From: an uncultured Prevotella sp.
GTDB taxonomy: Bacteria > Bacteroidota > Bacteroidia > Bacteroidales > Bacteroidaceae
DNA: 6,709 bases
Direction of reading: 5' to 3'
NCBI GenBank assembly: GCA_938023885.1
Contig: CALJCU010000050.1
Span: 1-6,709 of the forward strand
Position numbers and translations under genes: made by a program
The notes under the pieces: generated by a model
Told to the model about the DNA's origin: nothing
Databases searched by the model: none
Seen by the model: only the letters and a program-made list of their open reading frames with translations
In this document: positions 1 through 5,298 of the stretch, in pieces
How the letters are laid out: each line of letters begins with the position of its first letter
Position numbering within the stretch: the stretch's first letter is position 1

Positions 1-186
1 TGCTTTAAGTCCATAAACTATAGGTCTATTGGTTTATTATAATATCTCTGGAATAAAAGTTGGTTTTGTTTTTGTTTGCAAAGTTTGAGAAAATCCATTA
101 AAAACGGGGGAACAGAACGTGAATAATAGGGCACAATTCGTTAATTCAGCATGTTTCTTTAACAAGTAACAGTTTCCTCACAAAAT
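1..186. other. AT-rich intergenic spacer, no gene seen
   Basis: This stretch is strongly AT-rich and has stop codons in all frames at short intervals. I see no tRNA, no convincing promoter and no reading frame with family resemblance. A TTTG-rich segment around 64-87 contains AAAGTTTG, one base off the Bacteroidetes -7 consensus TAnnTTTG, but without a well-placed -33 TTTG. I do not call a promoter there. Base composition changes abruptly near 185, where the GC-richer remnant region begins. Confidence 0.6.
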
Positions 187-298
187 ATGGCCGAGCACAA
201 TAAAAAGCGCGGACGGGTAGCCACTGAAGGCCGCTCTTGCACTGGGAGAAGATCTTCTGCCATCACCCGCAAAATATATTCCTTGTCTGTCATCGTGA

Positions 299-529
299 CA
301 CGGACACGGAAAGATCTATTTCTCCCACATCTATGACATCAACCCCATCATCGACCAGATGGGCGTAGGAGATACTTGGGTCGCCGCCTTCATCCATGCC
401 CGCCAGCAGTGGCCCGATGATGACCGTCACTGCCTCGAATTCACTGTGGCAGCCTCTGCGCTCAAAAACACGGTTACAGGCGACCAGAACCTCATCACGG
501 AAGACGAGATCCCGGAGACGATGAAATGA
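299..529 (+). pseudogene. Remnant of 2-keto-3-deoxygluconate kinase (PfkB family), C-terminal part only
   Basis: The frame from 299 to the TGA at 527-529 gives 76 residues without a usable start codon. They match the C-terminal end of Bacteroidetes 2-keto-3-deoxygluconate kinases: a YDINPIIDQMG segment, then GVGDTW in place of the PfkB signature GAGDSF (catalytic Asp kept), then a helix with LEFTVAASALKNT and a TGDQN turn. Intact kinases of this type are roughly 300-350 residues and phosphorylate KDG from hexuronate or pectin breakdown. Here about three quarters of the gene is missing. A TGA at 296-298 closes the frame upstream. In the +1 frame (163-336, with an ATG at 187), residues such as GRRSSAITRK at about 238-270 could be the preceding kinase segment. 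That would imply a frameshift near 296-304 and extend the remnant to about 240. The family call is firm for 326-529; the 5' extension is tentative. Confidence 0.72.
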
Positions 530-564
530 AAAGGTGGTAGGGAATTTTGTACTTCGCGCTTTCT

Positions 565-631
565 TTAACGACAATTGCCGTTAATTGACCGTTAATTGAC
601 AAAAATATTAATAATCAATTAACGGGCATTG
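565..631. repeat. Cluster of direct and inverted CCGTTAATTGA copies
   Basis: CCGTTAATTGA occurs as two abutting direct copies (578-588 and 589-599), and its exact reverse complement TCAATTAACGG lies at 615-625. The outer arms extend to 17 bp (572-588 against 615-631) with 15 of 17 positions complementary, enclosing a 26-nt AT-rich spacer. An additional TTAACG at 565-570 forms a further palindrome with CGTTAA at 579-584. There is no GC-rich stem or T-tract, so it is not a standard terminator. It could be a protein-binding site, a decayed repeat element or an element end. It lies between the kinase remnant and the rpe region, in otherwise featureless AT-rich DNA (530-732). Confidence 0.7.
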
Positions 632-732
632 ATGGAAATTAATGTTTATAAGAGCTAGGAATACAATATTTTGTCTCTTGGGTAAAATATTTATAGGCTA
701 ATAGCGTTTAGATAATATATACCACATAAAAC

Positions 733-885
733 ATGCCTATGACGCAAGTTATACTCCAAGAAAGACAGCCATCAGAACTGTCGCTTTACATCATTCGTGA
801 AGTTGCACGCCAATACAAATACTTCAAAAGCAAAAGCAACAAAAAGTTCTTTGCCTTTGATCCTCCTTTGATTAACGCAAATTGA
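733..885 (+). CDS. Possible small protein, 50 aa, unknown function
   Basis: The frame runs from ATG at 733 (a second ATG lies at 739) to TGA at 883-885 and encodes 50 residues. The product is basic and polar, with a lysine/serine-rich middle (KSKSNKK) and the ending PPLINAN. No signal peptide, membrane segment or known motif is visible, and I do not recognise the family. In favour of a real gene: the frame ends only 4 nt before the rpe ATG, as co-translated genes often do, and many codons in the central part end in C, as in the neighbouring genes. Against: it is short, has no recognisable ribosome-binding site, and sits in AT-rich DNA beside a decayed region. An in-frame TAA at 727-729 rules out extension upstream. 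It could equally be leader sequence of rpe. Confidence 0.3.
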   Translation: MPMTQVILQERQPSELSLYIIREVARQYKYFKSKSNKKFFAFDPPLINAN

Positions 886-889
886 TAAG

Positions 890-1555
890 ATGGAAAGACA
901 GACATTGGTATCTCCCTCATTGTTAGCAGCTGACTTCACCGATTTGAAATCAGACATCGACATGATTAACCGCAGTGGGGCCGACTGGCTTCACTGCGAC
1001 GTGATGGACGGTGTGTTTGTACCGAACATTTCCTTTGGCTTCCCTGTTATTGAAGCCATCCACAAGATATGCCATAAGCCCCTCGACGCTCACTTCATGA
1101 TTGTCAAACCGGAGAGGTATATCAACACGGCCGCCAAGGCGGGTGTATCTGTTATGACCGTTCATCAGGAAGCCGCCCTCCACCTCCACCGTACCGTTTA
1201 CCAAATTCATGAGACAGGCATGAAAGCCGGTGTAGCCTTAAATCCTTCTACTCCGGTCAGCACGCTTGAGGACATCATCGAAGACGTAGATCTCGTCTTG
1301 CTCATGAGCGTGGATCCGGGCTTCGGTGGTCAGAAGTTCATTGAGAACACCATCAGCAAGGCGCATCGTCTCGTCAAGCTTATCGCTGAGAGCCATTCTA
1401 AGGCATTTATCGAGGTAGACGGAGGTGTGAACAAAGAGACGGCTCCACGGCTCGTAGCAGCAGGTGTGAATGTTCTCGTCAGTGGCAGCTACGTGTTCAA
1501 AGCGCCACAACCCGAAGAGGTTATCAGAGAACTGAAAAAAATAGGTGTCAGATGA
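890..1555 (+). CDS. rpe: Ribulose-phosphate 3-epimerase
   Basis: This 221-residue cytosolic TIM-barrel enzyme interconverts D-ribulose 5-phosphate and D-xylulose 5-phosphate in the non-oxidative pentose phosphate pathway. Family signatures appear in order: SPSLLAADF (8-16); HCDVMDGVFVPN (35-46), with H35, D37 and M39 of the metal/active site; DAHFMI (66-71), with metal ligand H68; the phosphate-loop region MSVDPGFGGQKF (139-150); and EVDGGV (175-180), with catalytic/metal residue D177. A C-terminal VSGSYVF segment supplies the second phosphate-binding part. Length is normal for the family and all key residues are present, so it should be active. The start at 890 places SPSLL at the usual distance from the N-terminus. 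The leader carries no obvious Shine-Dalgarno sequence, which is common in Bacteroidetes. I see no clear Bacteroidetes promoter box in 540-889. It converges with the penicillin-binding protein gene, leaving 26 nt between the two stop codons. Confidence 0.97.
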   Translation: MERQTLVSPSLLAADFTDLKSDIDMINRSGADWLHCDVMDGVFVPNISFGFPVIEAIHKICHKPLDAHFMIVKPERYINTAAKAGVSVMTVHQEAALHLHRTVYQIHETGMKAGVALNPSTPVSTLEDIIEDVDLVLLMSVDPGFGGQKFIENTISKAHRLVKLIAESHSKAFIEVDGGVNKETAPRLVAAGVNVLVSGSYVFKAPQPEEVIRELKKIGVR

Positions 1556-1575
1556 TAAATGACAGGTGACACCTA
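1535..1575 (-). terminator. Probable intrinsic terminator of the penicillin-binding protein gene
   Basis: TAGGTGTCA (1542-1550) and TGACACCTA (1567-1575) form a perfect 9-bp stem with a 16-nt loop. Read on the minus strand, the stem is followed by a run of seven T (plus-strand A tract 1535-1541), fitting Rho-independent termination of the leftward gene that stops at 1582. On the plus strand no T-tract follows the stem, so it is not an obvious terminator for rpe. The stem contains the dispersed 16-bp repeat, and the T-tract lies inside the last codons of rpe. The loop is longer than usual and the stem only moderately GC-rich, so strength is uncertain. Confidence 0.5.
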
Positions 1576-1577
1576 AA
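1542..1577. repeat. Dispersed repeat TAGGTGTCAG(A/G)TGATA, copy 1, plus inverted partner
   Basis: TAGGTGTCAGATGATA at 1542-1557 matches the sequence at 5209-5224 in 15 of 16 bases. An inverted partner, TGACACCTAAA, lies at 1567-1577. On the minus strand of the second locus the same TGACACCTAAA string recurs. The copy straddles the rpe stop codon (1553-1555), so the last residues of rpe (GVR) are encoded by the repeat. Confidence 0.6.
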
Positions 1578-1581
1578 TTCC

Positions 1582-4179
1582 CTACAGATCGTTGAAGTTG
1601 ATATCCTTCTCCGTCTTTTCTTTCTTTGTCGACCTCTGCTTCTGTGTATCAGAGCTCTTCCTGCCAGTGGTATTACCTGACTTTGACTCAGGGGAACCGG
1701 CATTACCCTCCGGATTTTCATTCGATACCGGCTCACCGTTCTCATCGAGAATCACTTCCTCATTGCTTATCACGCGCGAGCTGTCCGTTCTTGTCGTATC
1801 GCGTTTAACTTTCGGCGCATAACTCTGACACATATACATGCCGGACGTAACACCGTCGTCATCCGCAGGCTTGCGGAAATGACCATGATACTTCTTGAAC
1901 GCCGAATCATTCATGACAGAATGGAGGAACTGGCCGACGATAGGCAGAGCCGTCCGAGCGCCTTGCCCCAACGCACCTGTCCGGAAGTGGATACTTCGAT
2001 ATTCGCCTCCTACCCATGCTCCTACAACGAGATTCGGACTCACGCCCTCGAACCAGGCATCGGAGTGGTTGTTGGACGTACCCGTCTTTCCACCGAAATC
2101 AGTATCATTATGCCCACCGGCGTAAGCACTGGCAAGCAATCCCTGGCTCGTGCCGCCCAGATCATGCGTACCGGCCATGAGCATCTGCTGCATGAGGAAC
2201 GCACTCTTATAAGGGATAACCTGTTCAGCCTCCGTGTTGTTCTCGTAAACCGTCTTGCCGTTCTTATCCACAATCTTCGTGATGATGACAGGATCGTGGT
2301 GCATACCGTTGTTGGCTACTGTGCAGTAGGCATCCGTGAGCTCCAGCAGCTGCACATCGCTCGAGCCCAGAGCCAATGAAGGTTCATCGTCAAGCGGACT
2401 CCTGATACCCATCTTCTCGGCCGTTTCAATGATCCGGTTGATGCCGACCTCCTGACCGAGGCGCACAGCCACAGAGTTGATACTCCTGGCAAAGGCACTC
2501 TTCAGCGGAATAGAATCGCCCGAGAACGTACCGCTGGCGTTCGTTGGCGTCCACGTCACGACCTGCTTCTTAATCTTGTCATATACCTGCATGGAGATAT
2601 ACTCATCGCGGCGCTTGTCGCAAGGTGTGAGGCCCTGGTTCATAGCCTCCGTATAGACGAAGAGCTTGAACGTCGAACCTGGCTGACGCTCTGCCGTCAC
2701 CTTATCATATTTCCACGACTTAAAGTCAATATCACCGACCCAAGCCTTCACGGCACCCGTCTGAGGCTCCATGGCTACCATAGCACAGTGCATGAATGTC
2801 ACCATGTACTTGATAGAGTCCTCAGAGGTCATATCCTTCATGATGGTACCCTTGTTATAGTCGAAGACCCTCACCGGATGCACCCAGTCACGGTAATAAT
2901 AGTTGACCGAATCGGGATTGTTCGGGAACTTTGCCAGCAGTGCTTTGTAAAAAGGCTGACGCTGAGCTATCTGGTCGATGAATCCAGGTATCTCCTGACC
3001 GTTCTCATCACGCCACGGTGCCTGCCGCAGCCAGTTTTTCGACTGTTTGCGGTAGATGCTCCAGTGGTTATTGAAGTTCTGCTGCACAATCTTCATCTGT
3101 TCATGGGCAGCCTTCTCCGCATAATTCTGCATACGGGAGTCGAGCGTCGTATAAATCTTCAGACCGTCACTGTAGAGGTCGTACTTGGGACCGCCATCGT
3201 CGTCCTTAAAGTTCTCCCGGAAGTAATCTGCCACATACTCGCGGAAATACAGCGCCTTACCGTCATAGTTTTCCTCCACCTTGAAGTGCAGGACGATAGG
3301 CAGCTGCTGCAGCGAGTCGCACTGTTCAGCATTCAGGTCACCATGATGAAGCATGTTGGCAAGCACCACATCGCGACGTTTCCTGCTGTTTTCCGGGTTC
3401 GTCTTAGGGTTATACATCGACGTAGCTTTCAGCATACCCACAAGGACAGCACAATCCTGTGTGGAGAGGCTGTCGGGGGTTGTACCGAAATAGGTACGGG
3501 CTGCGGTCTTAATGCCATAGGCGTTATTGCCGAAATCCACCGTGTTGGCATACATCGTGATGATGTTGCGCTTGTTATAGACAGTCTCCAGCTTCGTGGC
3601 GATGATCCATTCTTTACTCTTGACGATGAGTATTTTCAATCCCGGAATTTTACCAAGAAGACCGGTCGAATACTGAGAGCGTACACGGAACATGTTCTTG
3701 GCAAGCTGCTGGGAGATGGTCGAGGCCCCACGGCCATCATGACGCAGCACGGCATCCTTCATCGCAGCGAAGAGGCCCACAACGTCGACAGCCATACCCC
3801 GCGGACGCTTATAGAAACGCTCATCCTCCGTATCAATCAGCGCCTTGAAGAAAGCAGGGTTAATCTCATCATATTTGACAGGGGAACGGTTCTCGTTGAA
3901 ATACTTGCCGATAAGCTTACCGTCGGCACTGTATATCTCTGATGCCTGGTTGGAAGGCGGGTCAAGGATACCTGAGAAGTAGCCTGGGCTCTTACCGAAC
4001 AGCCAGAGGAAGTTGATGTCTACAGCTCCAAGATAAATGAAAATGAAAGCTATAAACGACACGAACGCCACGAGCGCCTTTGTGTACCAGGGCTTGCCGA
4101 CGTACAAGCTCTTGTACCACGGCCAGAAAGCCTTCATCTTGCGCCATGCCCAACGCACGACCTTAGCGATTTTCTTCAT
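1582..4179 (-). CDS. Class A penicillin-binding protein 1A (bifunctional transglycosylase/transpeptidase)
   Basis: This 865-residue inner-membrane enzyme polymerises lipid II into glycan strands and cross-links the stem peptides in the periplasm. A basic, aromatic-rich cytosolic tail (1-33) precedes one transmembrane helix (about 34-52). The GT51 domain follows: TEDERF with catalytic E118, GASTISQQLAKN (151-162), and KSKEW with the conserved E190 and KLE nearby. The transpeptidase domain has the STFK tetrad (S502, K505), the SIN triad (566-568) and KTGTS (698-702). All catalytic residues of both domains are visible, so it should be active. Odd points: the usual EDxxFxxHxG stretch reads EDERFYKRPRG, lacking the typical His and apparently slightly longer; and the C-terminal ~75 residues (from about 790) are a low-complexity Ser/Thr/Lys/Glu-rich tail, probably disordered. 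The MKK start at 4179 puts a normal cytosolic tail before the helix. The gene has its own promoter and is separated from the upstream lpxA-like gene by a terminator. Confidence 0.95.
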   Translation of the reverse strand: MKKIAKVVRWAWRKMKAFWPWYKSLYVGKPWYTKALVAFVSFIAFIFIYLGAVDINFLWLFGKSPGYFSGILDPPSNQASEIYSADGKLIGKYFNENRSPVKYDEINPAFFKALIDTEDERFYKRPRGMAVDVVGLFAAMKDAVLRHDGRGASTISQQLAKNMFRVRSQYSTGLLGKIPGLKILIVKSKEWIIATKLETVYNKRNIITMYANTVDFGNNAYGIKTAARTYFGTTPDSLSTQDCAVLVGMLKATSMYNPKTNPENSRKRRDVVLANMLHHGDLNAEQCDSLQQLPIVLHFKVEENYDGKALYFREYVADYFRENFKDDDGGPKYDLYSDGLKIYTTLDSRMQNYAEKAAHEQMKIVQQNFNNHWSIYRKQSKNWLRQAPWRDENGQEIPGFIDQIAQRQPFYKALLAKFPNNPDSVNYYYRDWVHPVRVFDYNKGTIMKDMTSEDSIKYMVTFMHCAMVAMEPQTGAVKAWVGDIDFKSWKYDKVTAERQPGSTFKLFVYTEAMNQGLTPCDKRRDEYISMQVYDKIKKQVVTWTPTNASGTFSGDSIPLKSAFARSINSVAVRLGQEVGINRIIETAEKMGIRSPLDDEPSLALGSSDVQLLELTDAYCTVANNGMHHDPVIITKIVDKNGKTVYENNTEAEQVIPYKSAFLMQQMLMAGTHDLGGTSQGLLASAYAGGHNDTDFGGKTGTSNNHSDAWFEGVSPNLVVGAWVGGEYRSIHFRTGALGQGARTALPIVGQFLHSVMNDSAFKKYHGHFRKPADDDGVTSGMYMCQSYAPKVKRDTTRTDSSRVISNEEVILDENGEPVSNENPEGNAGSPESKSGNTTGRKSSDTQKQRSTKKEKTEKDINFNDL

Positions 4180-4230
4180 AAAGCACTTTTGTCAAAATTC
4201 CAATGGGAATCTGATATATTTATTACCGTG

Positions 4231-4238
4231 CAAAGATA
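4231..4238 (-). promoter_or_regulatory. Bacteroidetes-type -7 box of the penicillin-binding protein promoter
   Basis: On the minus strand this reads TATCTTTG followed by CAC, an exact match to the Bacteroidetes sigma-ABfr -7 consensus TAnnTTTG. It lies 51 nt upstream of the ATG at 4179, which predicts a leader of roughly 45 nt that is AT-rich and lacks a Shine-Dalgarno motif. A matching -33 TTTG at the usual spacing is not evident; only weak TTTA- and TTTC-like segments lie upstream. Its position just downstream of the lpxA-like terminator supports independent transcription of this gene. Confidence 0.62.
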
Positions 4239-4317
4239 CCCATTCTCCACTAAACAGCCTACTGATAGAAAGGTTTTTATATTTTGTTAAAGCATTCCTG
4301 TGTCATACAACAAACAG

Positions 4318-4350
4318 AAAAAGGGAGCTGCCTCACGGCACCTCCCCCTT
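4318..4350 (-). terminator. Rho-independent terminator downstream of the lpxA-like gene
   Basis: The arms 4323-4332 and 4337-4346 form a 10-bp GC-rich stem with one internal mismatch around a 4-nt loop (GTGA on the minus strand). On the minus strand the stem is followed by TTTTTCTG (plus-strand A run 4318-4322) and preceded by AAGG. It lies about 57 nt past the stop of the lpxA-like gene (4407) and ends that leftward transcription unit before the penicillin-binding protein promoter. Confidence 0.85.
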
Positions 4351-4406
4351 GATAGACTACAGAGGAAGGAGAACATCCCTCCCTTGATATAAGAATTAGG
4401 TATGAA

Positions 4407-5204
4407 TTATCTTGTTACATCCTTTGTGATGATACCCGCCTTCGTAGTCTGCAGGAAGCGGACAATATTCCGGATCTCCTTTCCGTCAGGCACCTGTTGC
4501 CGGATCTGCAGTGTGGCATCGAAGGTACTGTTCTTACTGTGAAAGAGCAGACGATAGGCACTGGCCACGTGTTTCTGCACCTTCTCGTCGATGTGCCAGG
4601 TACCCATCATCGGATCGTTAGGCCCCGTATATTCGATGGGGTTACCACCGGCTATGGCATAAGGCGGCACATCATGAGAGAAACGGGTTCCGGTCTGGAG
4701 CATGGCGAGGTCACCCACACGCGTGCCGGCATTCTCGATAACCGAGGAACTGTAGATGACACCGTTGCCTATCTCACAGTCACCGGCAATTTTCGTGCCG
4801 TAGCCGAAGACGTTATGGTCCCCGATCTTCGTATCATGAGAGATATGCACACTCTCCATAAGGAAGTTTCCGTTGCCGATGATGGTCTTACAGCCCTCAT
4901 GGGTAGCACGGTTGATGATGACATTCTCACGGATGACATTGTCGTCGCCAATCCCGACCTCACTGCGCTCACCACGGAAGTCGAAATCCTGCGGCAGAGC
5001 ACCTATGACCGTGCCCTGATGCACTTTGTTGTTCTTGCCCATCTTCGTGCCATTGAGGATACTGACAAAAGGGAAGATGACGCAGTTGTCACCTATCTCC
5101 ACATAGTCTTCGATGAACACGAAGGGGAATATCTTAACGTTATCGCCGATCTTCGCCTTTGGCGATACCACGGCATTGTTACTGATCTGATTCATAGCTT
5201 TCAT
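4407..5204 (-). CDS. Divergent LpxA-like acyltransferase (left-handed beta-helix)
   Basis: This 265-residue protein resembles acyl-ACP:UDP-GlcNAc O-acyltransferase, the cytosolic enzyme that starts lipid A synthesis. Residues about 10-190 are hexapeptide repeats (AKIGDN, VEIGDN, SEVGIGDD, TKIGDH, CEIGNG, TRVGDL). LpxA hallmarks include IGALPQDFDFRGE (67-79), IRENVIINRAT (91-101), the catalytic-type VHISHD (H120, H123, D124) and DVPPYAIAGGNP (178-189), then a helical C-terminal domain of about 75 residues. Aligned by eye with E. coli LpxA, H123 corresponds to catalytic H125. The VHQF segment with H160 is replaced by IENAG (N158), the acyl-ruler G173 position is T171, and the GLKRRGF motif after the PPY segment is absent. 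The result is a family member that may use another chain length or acceptor. The start is ATG at 5204 or ATG at 5195; the latter (MNQIS) fits the family N-terminus better. It lies 94 nt downstream of an efflux lipoprotein gene, probably in the same operon. Confidence 0.85.
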   Translation of the reverse strand: MKAMNQISNNAVVSPKAKIGDNVKIFPFVFIEDYVEIGDNCVIFPFVSILNGTKMGKNNKVHQGTVIGALPQDFDFRGERSEVGIGDDNVIRENVIINRATHEGCKTIIGNGNFLMESVHISHDTKIGDHNVFGYGTKIAGDCEIGNGVIYSSSVIENAGTRVGDLAMLQTGTRFSHDVPPYAIAGGNPIEYTGPNDPMMGTWHIDEKVQKHVASAYRLLFHSKNSTFDATLQIRQQVPDGKEIRNIVRFLQTTKAGIITKDVTR

Positions 5205-5208
5205 GTTT

Positions 5209-5290
5209 TAGGTGTCAGGTGATAGCTGTTAATGGTATGCCTGCCAAACTCTTGAAAGTAACCATTAGCACCCAACATCCAACAATTATC
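5209..5290. repeat. Dispersed repeat copy 2 within an imperfect intergenic inverted repeat
   Basis: TAGGTGTCAGGTGATA at 5209-5224 is the second copy (15 of 16 bases) of the repeat at 1542-1557. It continues to TAATGGT at 5230-5236, which pairs perfectly with ACCATTA at 5261-5267. The outer sequences 5268-5290, read in reverse complement (GTTGGATGTTGGGTG), also resemble the left arm, with about two thirds of positions matching over 25 bases. The structure fills most of the gap between the efflux gene stop (5299) and the lpxA-like start. Its left edge is only 4 nt from the ATG at 5204, so a folded transcript could affect initiation. I see no clear promoter in this gap. Confidence 0.55.
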
Positions 5291-5298
5291 ACCAATAA

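Noticed and set aside
187..336. 49-codon plus-strand frame starting MAEHNKK, at first sight like the N-terminus of a YraN-type protein
   Set aside because: Only the first few residues look similar; the rest does not follow that family and better fits decayed kinase sequence or non-coding DNA.
290..574. Minus-strand 94-codon frame over the kinase remnant
   Set aside because: It is antisense to the segment that encodes clear KDG kinase motifs on the plus strand and has no family resemblance of its own.
600..607. Minus-strand TATTTTTG matching the -7 consensus TAnnTTTG
   Set aside because: It lies in an AT-rich spacer, has no -33 partner, and there is no gene on the minus strand to its left within the window.
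1879..2379. Plus-strand 166-codon frame inside the penicillin-binding protein gene
   Set aside because: It is an antisense shadow of the transpeptidase domain containing the KTG motif region; no independent coding evidence.
2788..3942. Long open frame of 384 codons on the plus strand, antisense to the penicillin-binding protein gene
   Set aside because: It lies wholly inside the penicillin-binding protein gene, its product has no recognisable family and is enriched in His/Val/Ile/Arg as expected for an antisense shadow, while the minus-strand frame carries all catalytic motifs.
4497..5222. Open frame of 241 codons on the plus strand opposite the LpxA-like gene
   Set aside because: It is a shadow frame of the hexapeptide-repeat gene; the minus strand shows the conserved LpxA motifs.
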